This document shows positions 1 through 8,686 of a stretch of 64,000 bases of DNA, piece after piece; the stretch's first letter is position 1, and the number at the start of each line of letters is the position of its first letter. The notes under the pieces were generated by a model. The model did no database searches. It was not told the DNA's origin and worked only from the letters and a program-made list of their open reading frames with translations. Position numbers and translations under genes: made by a program. The DNA comes from Arenibacter sp. ARW7G5Y1 (GTDB taxonomy: Bacteria > Bacteroidota > Bacteroidia > Flavobacteriales > Flavobacteriaceae), in NCBI RefSeq assembly GCF_003201775.1, contig NZ_QJJZ01000008.1, positions 170,425 to 234,424 of the forward strand, given 5' to 3'.

Positions 1-286
1 CATGTACTACTACGTTTACGTAGTCCATTAAAACCCATTCCGCGTTATCGGAACCTTCAACATGCCAAGGTTTGTCTTGAATTGCCTTACTTACGGTTTT
101 TTGGATGGAGCCTACAATGGCGTTTACATGTGTGTTGGAAGTACCATTACAAATAATAAAGTAGTCACAAACAGTATTCTCAATGTCTCTAAGATCAAGT
201 AAATTTATGTCATGTCCTTTAACCTCTTCTATTCCACTTAAAATTAAGGCAATTAACTCATCTGCGCTACTTTTCCTTTTCTGCAT
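1..286 (-). CDS. rsfS: Ribosomal silencing factor RsfS, N-terminal part
   Basis: This is the N-terminal 95 codons of a minus-strand gene whose 3' end lies outside the window. The translation starts MQKRKSSADELIALILSGIE and continues with the RsfS/Iojap pattern: a DL.DIENTVCDYFIIC strand, an NTHVNAI helix and the conserved WVLMDYVNVVVH strand. RsfS binds ribosomal protein uL14 and keeps the subunits apart when nutrients are short. The ATG was chosen because it is the first in-frame start after an AT-rich spacer with a TAACTTTG -7 element. The family assignment is firm; only completeness cannot be judged. Confidence 0.9.
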   Translation of the reverse strand, partial: MQKRKSSADELIALILSGIEEVKGHDINLLDLRDIENTVCDYFIICNGTSNTHVNAIVGSIQKTVSKAIQDKPWHVEGSDNAEWVLMDYVNVVVH

Positions 287-306
287 TCAAAAATTTTAAA
301 TTTTTA

Positions 307-314
307 CAAAGTTA
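307..314 (-). promoter_or_regulatory. Candidate -7 element of rsfS
   Basis: On the minus strand the sequence reads TAACTTTG, an exact match to the Bacteroidota -7 consensus TAnnTTTG, 20 nt before the rsfS ATG. No clear -33 TTG lies at the usual distance, so the call rests on the -7 box and its position. The 93-bp spacer between rsfS and the divergent biotin ligase gene is otherwise AT-rich and featureless. Confidence 0.4.
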
Positions 315-379
315 TTATTTTTTTGTTTTTTTAACTATTGTTTTTAACAATACATTATATATTAATCATAAGATTGTAA

Positions 380-1111
380 ATGCAATTAATCAAACTTAGT
401 GCCACGGACTCAACAAATGCCTATTTAAAGGAATTGATGTTCCATAATAAGCTGGACGATTTTACAGTGGTAATGGCCCATACCCAATTGAAGGGACGGG
501 GTCAAATGGGGACAAGTTGGTTCTCCGAGCCTGGTAAGAACTTGACTTTTAGTATTTTAGTGAAATCTTTGGAATGTCAGGTCTCGGATCAGTTTCTTTT
601 GAATATTTATGTTTCTCTGGCAATCTATGACACTTTAACCCAACTTCAAGTACCTGATTTAAAGATTAAATGGCCTAACGACATTATGTCAGGACATTCC
701 AAAATTTGTGGAATTCTCATTGAAAATATTTTATCCGGACAACATATTCAGGCCTCCGTTGTTGGAATTGGCTTAAATGTAAATCAATTGGGTTTCAATA
801 AGCTTCCCAATGTGTCCTCCTTAAAGCTAATTTTAGGTAGATCGGTGGATCTGGATGAATTGCTATACAGTGTTGTTGAAAATTTAAAAAAGTTGATAGG
901 GAACAAGGGGAAGGCGGATAGGGGAAATCTTTTTGGACGTTACGAGTCTGCCCTTTTTAGAAAGGATAAGCCGTCTACCTTTAAAAACCGTGACGACGAA
1001 ATGTTCATGGGCTTTATAAAAGGCGTTTCCAGCGCCGGAAAACTAAAGATTTTAATGGAAGACGACATATTACAGGAATTCAACCTAAAAGAGGTGAAGC
1101 TACTGTATTGA
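380..1111 (+). CDS. birA: Biotin--[acetyl-CoA-carboxylase] ligase
   Basis: This 243-aa protein activates biotin as biotinyl-AMP and transfers it to the target lysine of biotin-dependent carboxylases. The visible signature is the biotin-protein-ligase core: TDSTNAYL near residue 10, GRGQMGTSW at 39-47 (the adenylate and biotin loop), KWPNDI at 97-102 and KICGILIE at 108-115. There is no N-terminal helix-turn-helix, so it should be a ligase without the repressor function of E. coli BirA. A likely substrate is the pyruvate carboxylase encoded at 12154. It is divergent from rsfS, an arrangement I recall as common in flavobacteria. Confidence 0.93.
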   Translation: MQLIKLSATDSTNAYLKELMFHNKLDDFTVVMAHTQLKGRGQMGTSWFSEPGKNLTFSILVKSLECQVSDQFLLNIYVSLAIYDTLTQLQVPDLKIKWPNDIMSGHSKICGILIENILSGQHIQASVVGIGLNVNQLGFNKLPNVSSLKLILGRSVDLDELLYSVVENLKKLIGNKGKADRGNLFGRYESALFRKDKPSTFKNRDDEMFMGFIKGVSSAGKLKILMEDDILQEFNLKEVKLLY

Positions 1112-1138
1112 ACATTATATCCGAAAAATAGCCTAAAC

Positions 1139-1531
1139 CTATATTTTGGAAAGATTCTCGGACAGTGTACCTATAAAATTATTGATCGGCGATTTTATCA
1201 TCATGGCCATCATGGCGTTAAACTCCCCTTCAAAGCTTAAGGTTACCTCGCTTTCATTCTCATTTATTGCTACAATATCGGCAGTGAGGGTAAAGGGTAA
1301 TTTATCACTTGCCGCTCCCAGAATTAATTGCGAATGTGGAGTTTGCTGTTTTTTTTGCAATACAATTTCGGGCATTCCTTTAAGTGCAAACAAAAATCTA
1401 TCCTCATTAATAAGTTCGAACTTACTAATGTTTTCGGGCATTAAGATTTTAAAATTCTTCACATCGTTCAGAAAATCAAAAACTTCCTTACTGCTTTTGT
1501 TAACTTTTTTCTTAGGTGTTTCTAAATACAT
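1139..1531 (-). CDS. SRPBCC-family protein
   Basis: This is a 130-aa protein of the START/SRPBCC (polyketide cyclase-like) fold. It shows an N-terminal segment of the type VNKSSKEVFDFLNDVKNF, central strands, and a C-terminal long helix (FNAMMAMMIKSPINNFIGTL). No catalytic residues can be named and the ligand is unknown. It begins only 3 bp after the pyrE stop codon on the same strand, so the two are probably co-transcribed. The opposite strand also has an open frame here, but its translation has no recognizable fold and mirrors this gene. Confidence 0.8.
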   Translation of the reverse strand: MYLETPKKKVNKSSKEVFDFLNDVKNFKILMPENISKFELINEDRFLFALKGMPEIVLQKKQQTPHSQLILGAASDKLPFTLTADIVAINENESEVTLSFEGEFNAMMAMMIKSPINNFIGTLSENLSKI

Positions 1532-1534
1532 AAT

Positions 1535-2176
1535 TTAAGATTGCCAGGTAGAGGGACTACTTTTCCACTCTAGTAAGGTTTTTAATTGATTCTCTTTTAT
1601 ATAATTGGTATCAGAAGCTTGCTGAATTAAAAAATCGTAATTGCTCAAAGTATGTAGATCCAAACCGTATTTCTTAAAATTTTCATTGGCTACATCAAAG
1701 CCATAAGTAAAGATGGCCAGCATTCCCTTTACGTTTGCACCATTGTTTTTTAAAGCATCCACAGCATTTAAACTGCTTTTACCGGTACTGATCAAGTCTT
1801 CAATGACGACTACGCTCTGATTGGCCTCCAAACGGCCCTCTATCTGGTTCTGCCGCCCGTGGGACTTGGCTTCGGGCCGTACATAAATAAAGGGAAGTCC
1901 CAAATACTCGGCAACCAGCATACCTATACCAATGGCCCCTGTGGCCACTCCGGCTATTACATCCGGTTTCCCGTAAAGGCTTTCCACTTGCTTTCCCATT
2001 TGTTCCCGAACATAATTTCTAATGCTTGGGTATGAGAGTATTATCCTATTATCGCAATAAATTGGAGATTTCCACCCTGAAGCCCATGTAAATGGATTTT
2101 CAGGTTTCAACTTAATTGCATTAATTTGCAGCAGAAGCTCTGCAGTTCTTTTGGCAGTGTCTTTGTCTAAAACCAT
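1535..2176 (-). CDS. pyrE: Orotate phosphoribosyltransferase
   Basis: This enzyme of de novo pyrimidine synthesis converts orotate plus PRPP to OMP. The 213-aa protein has the WASGWKSPIYCDNR substrate region, the GVATGAIGIGMLVA segment and the PRPP-binding loop VVVIEDLISTGKSS. The reading frame is open for 45 further codons upstream. I chose the internal ATG at 2176 because the protein then starts MVLDKDTAKRTAELLL, as I recall for flavobacterial PyrE, and because the upstream part overlaps a real gene on the other strand. A TACATTTG box ends only 4 nt before this ATG. The SRPBCC gene follows immediately. Confidence 0.92.
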   Translation of the reverse strand: MVLDKDTAKRTAELLLQINAIKLKPENPFTWASGWKSPIYCDNRIILSYPSIRNYVREQMGKQVESLYGKPDVIAGVATGAIGIGMLVAEYLGLPFIYVRPEAKSHGRQNQIEGRLEANQSVVVIEDLISTGKSSLNAVDALKNNGANVKGMLAIFTYGFDVANENFKKYGLDLHTLSNYDFLIQQASDTNYIKENQLKTLLEWKSSPSTWQS

Positions 2177-2180
2177 GACG

Positions 2181-2188
2181 CAAATGTA
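2181..2188 (-). promoter_or_regulatory. Candidate -7 element of pyrE, possibly leaderless
   Basis: On the minus strand TACATTTG matches TAnnTTTG exactly and ends 4 nt before the pyrE ATG. Transcription from it would begin at or next to the start codon. The box lies inside the first codons of the divergent NUDIX gene. No well-placed -33 box was found. Confidence 0.4.
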
Positions 2189-2771
2189 TAAAGTTTTTGT
2201 TAATGAGTCACCTCTGATTTTGACAAATAAATTATCGGATACGGCAAATAATAAATATTTTTTGTTGAACGGGTCTGCCATTAATGAGGCCATAGACGCT
2301 TTGGCAAGCAAAAAACTTAGTGAAGCTTTTATTTATCACCCGAATAGTGAAGAGATATTAAAGAAATTTTCGAAAAAAATACCACTAGTTGTCGCTGCTG
2401 GTGGAGTGGTTACCAACAAGGAAGGGAAGGTACTTTTTATTTACCGCAATGATAAATGGGACCTTCCAAAAGGAAAATTGGACAAAGGGGAGAGCATTGA
2501 GGAATGTGCACTGCGCGAAGTGGAAGAGGAAACAGGGGTAAAGGGGCTGAAGATCGAAAATTTTTTAAGGACTACCTACCATCTCTTTAAGAGGAATGGG
2601 ACCTATAAATTAAAGGAAGTGCATTGGTTTGCCATGAAAACCAATTATAAGGGAGTTTTAGTGGGCGAAACCTCTGAAGGAATAGAAAAAGTAAAATGGA
2701 AAGGTCCGGAAAAAATCAAAAAAGCATTGGAAAATTCCTATGCCAATATTAGAATTCTGTTTGAAGATTGA
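2184..2771 (+). CDS. NUDIX hydrolase
   Basis: This 195-aa protein is a NUDIX pyrophosphohydrolase, a family that cleaves nucleoside diphosphates linked to another moiety. The Nudix box is intact: it begins GKLDKGESIEECALREV and ends EEETGV, and it is preceded by a DLPKGKL strand. The N-terminal ~70 residues (MYKVFVNESPLILTNK onward) are a lineage-specific cap. The substrate cannot be read from sequence. An alternative ATG lies at 2175, three codons earlier, and would overlap the pyrE start codon by 2 bp. The two genes are head to head with essentially no intergenic space. Confidence 0.88.
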   Translation: MYKVFVNESPLILTNKLSDTANNKYFLLNGSAINEAIDALASKKLSEAFIYHPNSEEILKKFSKKIPLVVAAGGVVTNKEGKVLFIYRNDKWDLPKGKLDKGESIEECALREVEEETGVKGLKIENFLRTTYHLFKRNGTYKLKEVHWFAMKTNYKGVLVGETSEGIEKVKWKGPEKIKKALENSYANIRILFED

Positions 2772-2775
2772 GGGA

Positions 2776-4521
2776 TTATTCCTTTAGGATTCTATAAACG
2801 GGATATTGCAAATGTTCCGGTTCATAGTATTTGGACCGTTTGTAAATCCAATCCAGCTGGGCATACCAATCGCTTGCAAAAGTACTGTCGATTTCTTTTT
2901 TAAGATTGAACTGGGTCTTCATTTCCAGACTGTCCTGAAGGATTTCCAAAGCGATATCTTCAAAAACATAAGGAGAGAAACCTTCCTTTTGTTGTAAAAT
3001 AGCATCAAAATAATTCCAGTTAAAGAAAGAGTCCGTAGCCTCCGGTTCCAAGGTTTCCAATAAATAGCGCAAGCCCTTTTGATTGGTTGGTACCAAGATA
3101 TCCCCCGCCGTAAAATCAACTTTTTGGTTACTGCGCTTTACTTTGGTATTATAATGTGGGTAGTGTCCCTCATACGAATTTTCGGCAGTACTGTAGCTGT
3201 CTATTTTATATGTCTCCACCGCTATGGAAGTGTCTTGTTTTAAGGTTTTAAAGCTTATCTGGTTTACGGATAATAAATCTATTATTCTGTCCCAACCCTT
3301 CTTTATGACATATGCTTTGGGAATTTCCACCTCGTGTGTTGGTTTAAAAAAATTTTGGTACTCCACTTCTTTGGTAAACGGTCTGTTTCTATCATATTTA
3401 AGCCTGGGAAGCCCTGTTATTTCACTGTTAAATTCATCGGCTTCATATCCTTTGAATTCCAGGATAGTACTTTTGGTTGTATCGATGGCCCATTGTAGGG
3501 GGTAGTTTTGTTTCTCTAGGTAAACTTCAAAAGCATTCTCCCTTAAATTTTTAATCTTCTTGTAATCTTTCTCTGAAATATCCAAAATCTTGGTCATTAA
3601 GGCGTATACGCCTTCTACCCTTTGTTTGTATGGCTTAAGCATATGTGTTTCCACCATTAGGCCCAGGGTGTTCCAAAGAGTGGTATATCCTGTGGAGTAT
3701 CTGGGGTAATCCATAAATTGGGAAAAGCCTTTTTCGGGTACTTGATTAAAAACATTCACATAGGGCGTAATATCCCAGTCCGCCTCCTTGAGCGAATTTT
3801 CAAGTGCGGGAACCATCTCTTCGTGAAGGTATTGGCCCAATTCACCTCCCAATTTGTTGTGCTGGGTAAACAGGTGGGTAAGGGTGTATTGATAATCCGC
3901 TCCATTGCTAACATGGTTGTCTATAAAGATATCCGGTTTTATCAAGTGGAAAATTTTGGAAAAAGTGTGGGCGTTCTTTGTATCTACTTTTATAAAGTCG
4001 CGATTAAGGTCATAATTTTTCGCGTTGCCTCTAAAACCATGGGATTTAGGACCATTTTGATTTACCCTGGATGTTGAATTTCTGTTCAAGGCTCCGCCAA
4101 CATTGTAAACGGGTATGGTAACCACAACCGTGTTTTTGGGGGCTTCTATATTTTTTAGTACCAAATCCCTAAATAATAGCATGGTGGCATCAATGCCATC
4201 GCTTTCTCCTGGATGTATGCCATTATTTATTAATAAAATACTCTTATCCCTGCCAATTTTTTGAAAATTAAAATCGGCGTCCGGGTTGTAGGTTACAACA
4301 TGTAGGGGGTTACCGCTATCGGTATTGCCAATGATCTGTATATTTATTTCTGGAAATTCCTTGGCAAGTTGAATGTAGAAATCTATGATTTGGAGATAGG
4401 TTGCCGTTTCTTCCCCGTTACTGCGCTCAAAAACAGTTTTAATGTTTTCAATTTTTCTTTCTTTTTCGGTCTCGCAAGAAATAAGACAAAGCAGTAAAAA
4501 AAGTCTTACCAGAAGTTTCAT
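2776..4521 (-). CDS. M14-family zinc carboxypeptidase, lipoprotein
   Basis: This 581-aa exported metallopeptidase begins with a lipoprotein signal (MKLLVRLFLLLCLISCETEK, acylated Cys about residue 16), so it should sit in the cell envelope. The M14 zinc site is visible: H103 and E106 in NNGIHPGESDG, and H203 in FIDNHVSNGADY. The substrate-binding Asn-Arg motif YDLNRDF is at about 170-176. The C-terminal ~200 residues lack clear motifs. M14 enzymes remove C-terminal residues from peptides or act on peptidoglycan; which applies here is not visible. It ends 4 bp from the convergent NUDIX stop codon. Confidence 0.88.
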   Translation of the reverse strand: MKLLVRLFLLLCLISCETEKERKIENIKTVFERSNGEETATYLQIIDFYIQLAKEFPEINIQIIGNTDSGNPLHVVTYNPDADFNFQKIGRDKSILLINNGIHPGESDGIDATMLLFRDLVLKNIEAPKNTVVVTIPVYNVGGALNRNSTSRVNQNGPKSHGFRGNAKNYDLNRDFIKVDTKNAHTFSKIFHLIKPDIFIDNHVSNGADYQYTLTHLFTQHNKLGGELGQYLHEEMVPALENSLKEADWDITPYVNVFNQVPEKGFSQFMDYPRYSTGYTTLWNTLGLMVETHMLKPYKQRVEGVYALMTKILDISEKDYKKIKNLRENAFEVYLEKQNYPLQWAIDTTKSTILEFKGYEADEFNSEITGLPRLKYDRNRPFTKEVEYQNFFKPTHEVEIPKAYVIKKGWDRIIDLLSVNQISFKTLKQDTSIAVETYKIDSYSTAENSYEGHYPHYNTKVKRSNQKVDFTAGDILVPTNQKGLRYLLETLEPEATDSFFNWNYFDAILQQKEGFSPYVFEDIALEILQDSLEMKTQFNLKKEIDSTFASDWYAQLDWIYKRSKYYEPEHLQYPVYRILKE

Positions 4522-4660
4522 GCTAGGTTATAATTTGTTTAAAACTCAAAAAAAAGACCTTGAAGTCCAATTGGAAAATGAGATATAAATAGGTTTTGAA
4601 CTTTTTAAATAGAGGTTCAAAATCATCTTCTAGAAATCAAAGTTAGCTAAAACTTGGGTA

Positions 4661-5071
4661 TTACACGGCAATGGCTGCGGTAATTTTTTCTATGTCGGCC
4701 TTTCTGATAGGTTTGCTATTGTAAATAACGGTGTGATGTGTCAGGGATCTGAAATTCTCGGCCTTGTCCATGTCAAATTGGTCAATGGAGGAGGTTACAA
4801 TGTTTATATTGACTTTTTTGTGAATGGGCAATTTTATGAATTCTTCCAAGAATTCCCATCCATCCATTATTGGCATGTTGATGTCCAGAAAAATTAAATC
4901 GGGCAGTTCCGATTTTTCAATTATCATTTTCTTTATACGGTCCATTGCTATTTGACCATTTTTAAATTCAAAAATGTCCTTACAGGAGGCAACAGAAGTT
5001 AATATTTTTTTAATTTCGTAAATCGTTATAGTGTCATCATCGACAATAAAAATTGAATTAATTTTTGTCAT
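4661..5071 (-). CDS. Single-domain response regulator
   Basis: This 136-aa protein consists only of a CheY-like receiver domain. The acidic pocket is at D11-D13 (IVDDDTITIYE), the phospho-acceptor is D63 in LIFLDINMPIMDGWEF, the conserved hydroxyl residue is near T93 (IVTSS) and the lysine is K120 (YNSKPIRK). There is no output domain, so it should act by protein contact or phosphorelay. Its start overlaps the 3' end of the histidine kinase gene by 14 bp, so the two are translationally coupled and almost certainly cognate partners. Confidence 0.92.
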   Translation of the reverse strand: MTKINSIFIVDDDTITIYEIKKILTSVASCKDIFEFKNGQIAMDRIKKMIIEKSELPDLIFLDINMPIMDGWEFLEEFIKLPIHKKVNINIVTSSIDQFDMDKAENFRSLTHHTVIYNSKPIRKADIEKITAAIAV

Positions 5072-6917
5072 TAAAATATAAATTAAAAGTGCTTCCTATA
5101 CCTACTTGGCTTGTAGCACTTATTTTACCATGCATGGCCTCAATTTGATTTTTTGTAATATACAGCCCTAGACCTTTTGCGTCCGAATTGCCATGAAAGG
5201 TTTTGTACATTCCGAATAACTTGGTTCCGTATTTTTTTAAATCCAGCCCTACGCCGTTGTCTTCGATACTTATGACCGTATAATTTTGAACATAGTTTAC
5301 GCTTATCTTTATTATTGGGTCAACATTCGGTTTTTTATACTTTAGGGCATTGGTAATAATATTTGTCAATATGTTTTTTAAGTAGGCAGGTACTACGTTT
5401 ATGTTAAGATCATCGGATACCTCACTAATTACTGTGGCCTTGGCCTTGTTAAGCTGGGGATTGATTTGTTTAAGTACGGAGTTTAACTTTTTGTTGAAGT
5501 TGACCTCTTTCTTAATAATGTTGGACTCGGTATTGATGGCCACGATATCATTTAAATTATGAAGTGTTTCCATAAGGTTTTTAGAGGAATCCATAAGCAT
5601 TCCCATTATTTTTAGTCTTTCATTTTCATCCTTTTCGTTGCCCAAGAAATCCAAGAGCATGGCAAAATTGGCAGAATGGGACCTTAAATTGTGCGAAACA
5701 ATATGTGCAAAATTAATCAGTTTTTTATTCTGGGACGAGGTTACTGATATAAGATTTTTAAGTTCTTTTTGCTTTTGCTTTTGTTCGGAAATGTCCATGC
5801 TAATTCCTACAAGTCCTGTAACCTCCCCATTCTCCCCTATTAGAGGGATTTTGGAAGATAGAAATGTAATAACCGAACCATTGGTGTTGGTGCGCGTTAA
5901 TTCCTTGTTCAGCATAGGAATTTGAGAGATCATGACTTCAATGTCCTCATCCCTGAATTTCTGGGCCGTGTCCCTGTCGTATAGGTCAAAATCATCCTTG
6001 CCGATAATATCCCTCTCGTTTTCAATACCAAGAAATTGAAGTTCGGATTTATTTGCGAGCAACTTCCTGGATTGGGTATCCTTAATATAAATCTGTAAGG
6101 GTAGGTTGTTTATCAGGGTCTTTAATAAATGTTCGTTGTCTTTGGTCTTTTGTTCTTTCTCTACAAAATCCGTAATGTCCTGTACAATTCCTATGAGCCC
6201 CACGTATTCGCCATTCTTATATAATGGCTTTCCGGAAACATTCACCCACTTTTCATTTCCTTTGGCGGTAATGATCTGCAATTTTTCGTTCCAAGGAGTT
6301 TTTTTCTGGTTGGCGGAAAAAATGGCCATGGAAATGGTGTTCCTGCTATAACCGGTCTTGTAGAAATTTACAGAGTTGTCTATGTTGATCTCGAAATCGT
6401 CATCGACCTCAAAAATACGCCTGATCATTTCACAGCAAGTAAACTTATCTTTCGATTTTTGATATTCCCAATTCCCTATTTTTCCATGCTGTCCTGTTTC
6501 CTTTTGCAGGAATTCCAGTTTCTCGATTTTTAATTCTTTTTTAACCTTTTCCGATACATCTTCGGTTTGGAGGATTGCCCCTACTATGTTTTCCTGTTCA
6601 TCGTACCATGGAATATTTGTCCATTCGAACCACTTCTCTTTAGAGTCTTTATCCAGATAGGCCTGTAATTCCGACTCCGGGAATTTACCATCAAAACAGG
6701 CCAACAAGTTGTTGGACCATTTAGTACTTGTTTTATCCAATAGGTCATAAATGGATTTTCCAATATAATCCTGACCTTGGAAACCAAAATCTTCAGCCCA
6801 CTTGTCCGACGCGAGCACCACCTTAAATTCCTTATTAATAAAAACAGTTGGTTTTGGCAACTGTTTTATCAGGAATTGGTTTGATATGATGGGGGTATTC
6901 ATAATCATCTGTCGCAT
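5058..6917 (-). CDS. PAS-domain sensor histidine kinase
   Basis: This is a 619-aa soluble hybrid-free kinase with no membrane segment. It has three PAS domains, roughly residues 15-125, 145-255 and 265-380, each followed by the PAC-type end (GAILQTEDVSEK, GIVQDITDF, GISMDISEQK). The phospho-acceptor is H409 in AHIVSHNLRSHS. The ATPase domain shows the N box NIITNALKY, the G1 box EDNGVGLDL and the G2 region KGLGLYITKNQIE. It therefore senses an intracellular cue, unknown here, and should phosphorylate the overlapping receiver protein. Methionines at positions 4 and 6 are alternative starts. The 218 bp upstream show no convincing promoter. Confidence 0.92.
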   Translation of the reverse strand: MRQMIMNTPIISNQFLIKQLPKPTVFINKEFKVVLASDKWAEDFGFQGQDYIGKSIYDLLDKTSTKWSNNLLACFDGKFPESELQAYLDKDSKEKWFEWTNIPWYDEQENIVGAILQTEDVSEKVKKELKIEKLEFLQKETGQHGKIGNWEYQKSKDKFTCCEMIRRIFEVDDDFEINIDNSVNFYKTGYSRNTISMAIFSANQKKTPWNEKLQIITAKGNEKWVNVSGKPLYKNGEYVGLIGIVQDITDFVEKEQKTKDNEHLLKTLINNLPLQIYIKDTQSRKLLANKSELQFLGIENERDIIGKDDFDLYDRDTAQKFRDEDIEVMISQIPMLNKELTRTNTNGSVITFLSSKIPLIGENGEVTGLVGISMDISEQKQKQKELKNLISVTSSQNKKLINFAHIVSHNLRSHSANFAMLLDFLGNEKDENERLKIMGMLMDSSKNLMETLHNLNDIVAINTESNIIKKEVNFNKKLNSVLKQINPQLNKAKATVISEVSDDLNINVVPAYLKNILTNIITNALKYKKPNVDPIIKISVNYVQNYTVISIEDNGVGLDLKKYGTKLFGMYKTFHGNSDAKGLGLYITKNQIEAMHGKISATSQVGIGSTFNLYFNDKN

Positions 6918-7135
6918 TTTCCTACAATAGTAGTCCGATTATTTAATACAACGAATAGATTGTTGTGAATTGGACAAAATTAGTTGTGTAACTGTAATAT
7001 AAGGAAATTTTAGGTCATTTTCCCATTTGTTTGGTATTATTCAACTGGGAAAATGTAGTGGACCTTTGGCAGCAATTGGTGTCCAAGGCCATATTTGCGT
7101 TGGATTTTTTGAAGGTTCAAGACAGGGAATATGTT

Positions 7136-7597
7136 TTATTTTGTTCTGACGGAATCGGGAACCAGGCCGGAGTAATCGCCACCGTTTCTAATAACATCCC
7201 TAACAATGGAGGAACTAATGTATGATTTGCCCGAAGAGGTAAGCAGGAATACCGTTTCTATTTCGGAAAGCTTGCGATTGGTATGGGCTATGGCCTTTTC
7301 AAATTCGAAGTCCCCAGGGTTTCTTAAACCCCTCAAAATAAAGGCTGCGTTAACTTTTTTGCAAAAATCAACGGTTAATCCCTGATAGGTAAGGACGGTT
7401 ATTTGCGGTTCATTCTTAAATGAATCGGAAATAAATCTTTTGCGCTCCTCGAGACTGAACATGTATTTTTTATCTGTATTTACCCCTATGGCTATAATTA
7501 GTTCATCAAAAAGGGTTATTCCCCTTTTAATAATGTCATAATGCCCTAAGGTCAATGGATCAAAAGAACCTGGAAATATAGCGCGTCTTGTTTTCAT
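7136..7597 (-). CDS. coaD: Pantetheine-phosphate adenylyltransferase
   Basis: CoaD performs the penultimate step of coenzyme A synthesis, joining 4'-phosphopantetheine and ATP to make dephospho-CoA. The 153-aa length is typical. The nucleotidyltransferase signature T/HxGH appears as TLGH at 16-19 in FPGSFDPLTLGHYDII, and the C-terminal ISSSIVRDVI motif is complete. A TAATTTTG box ends 5 nt before the ATG, suggesting a very short or absent leader. It is read in the same direction as ddl, which ends 106 bp upstream. Confidence 0.95.
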   Translation of the reverse strand: MKTRRAIFPGSFDPLTLGHYDIIKRGITLFDELIIAIGVNTDKKYMFSLEERKRFISDSFKNEPQITVLTYQGLTVDFCKKVNAAFILRGLRNPGDFEFEKAIAHTNRKLSEIETVFLLTSSGKSYISSSIVRDVIRNGGDYSGLVPDSVRTK

Positions 7598-7602
7598 TAT
7601 TG

Positions 7603-7610
7603 CAAAATTA
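7603..7610 (-). promoter_or_regulatory. Candidate -7 element of coaD, possibly leaderless
   Basis: TAATTTTG on the minus strand fits TAnnTTTG and ends 5 nt before the coaD start codon. A TTTG at 7633-7636 lies 22 bp upstream of it, at the long end of usual spacing for a -33 box. Confidence 0.4.
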
Positions 7611-7664
7611 AAGTTGTCAATCCCCGGGGGTCCAAAAATGTGGCCGGAAATATAATGTTGGCTA

Positions 7665-7692
7665 AAATACCCATTCTGTTGTAATTGGGTAT
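7665..7692 (-). terminator. Possible weak terminator of ddl
   Basis: On the minus strand an ATACCCAATT arm, a short loop and an AATGGGTAT arm form a hairpin followed by only four T residues. It lies 10-40 bp after the ddl stop codon. The short T run makes it a weak or partial terminator at best. Confidence 0.35.
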
Positions 7693-7702
7693 GGGTCTAA
7701 AA

Positions 7703-8686
7703 TTACTTATTTTCTCCCAAAGCCTCCCAAATGGCACTTTCAAAGAGTTCAGAAAGCGAAATGCCTGCTATTTTTGCCTGCTGTGGCAATATACTTTCTG
7801 TGGTAAGGCCAGGTGTGGTGTTCATTTCCAGCATAAACGGTTCGTCATCTACAAATATGAATTCACTTCTTGAAAATCCTTTCATTTTCAGCACTTCATA
7901 GGCTTTCTGCGCTATTTGGCCCACCTTTTTCTCTTGTGCCTTTGTAATTCTTGCTGGTGTTATTTCTTGGGATTTACCTTCGTATTTGGCTTCATAATCA
8001 AAAAAATCGTTCTCCGATACAATTTCGGTGATCGGTAATACTTTTGTCTTCCCTTCGTATTTTATGACCCCGACCGATACTTCGGTTCCGTTTAAAAAGG
8101 ATTCTATAAGTATTTCATTGTCCTCTTTAAAGGCATTTTCTATGGCCTTCGGCAATTCTTCCTTTGTATAGACCTTGGAAATACCAAAACTGCTGCCAGC
8201 TTTGTTGGCTTTTACAAAACAGGGCAATCCTACTTTTGCTATAATTCCATCTTCGTCAATAGGGTCTCCCAAGTTGATATAGTATGAAGGGGCCGATTTA
8301 ATACCATATGGTTTCAGAACACTCAGTAGGTCTCGTTTGTTAAAGGTCAAAGAGGCCTGGTAGTAATCGCAGGATGTTTGCGGAATTCCCAAAAGTTCAA
8401 AATAGGCCTGCATAAGGCCGTCTTCACCAGGTGAGCCGTGAATCGCATTAAATACGCAGTCGAATTTTATGATCTCAGAGACCAATTCAATGGTGAAATC
8501 ATGCCTGTTAACAGGGTACTCCTTTTGGTCTGGGTCTACATAGACCCATTTGTCCTTGAAAATATGTATTCTATAGGCGTTGAATTTTTCCTTGTCCAAA
8601 TAATCGTATACCACCCCTCCGCTAGTCAAGGAGATCTTATACTCGCTAGAGTAACCGCCCATTATAATTGCAATATTTTTTTTCAT
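7703..8686 (-). CDS. ddl: D-alanine--D-alanine ligase
   Basis: Ddl makes the D-Ala-D-Ala dipeptide of peptidoglycan precursors in the cytoplasm. The 327-aa protein has the family opening IAIIMGGYSSEYKISLTSG, the AIHGSPGEDG loop, the ATP-grasp segment PCFVKANKAGSSFGISKV and the C-terminal metal site EMNTTPGLTTES. Nothing is missing. It is followed by coaD on the same strand and is divergent from the PASTA gene. Confidence 0.95.
   Translation of the reverse strand: MKKNIAIIMGGYSSEYKISLTSGGVVYDYLDKEKFNAYRIHIFKDKWVYVDPDQKEYPVNRHDFTIELVSEIIKFDCVFNAIHGSPGEDGLMQAYFELLGIPQTSCDYYQASLTFNKRDLLSVLKPYGIKSAPSYYINLGDPIDEDGIIAKVGLPCFVKANKAGSSFGISKVYTKEELPKAIENAFKEDNEILIESFLNGTEVSVGVIKYEGKTKVLPITEIVSENDFFDYEAKYEGKSQEITPARITKAQEKKVGQIAQKAYEVLKMKGFSRSEFIFVDDEPFMLEMNTTPGLTTESILPQQAKIAGISLSELFESAIWEALGENK

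Noticed and set aside
2177..2311. 45-codon upstream extension of pyrE
   Set aside because: It overlaps the start of the NUDIX gene and includes residues absent from PyrE proteins as I recall them; the ATG at 2176 fits the family.
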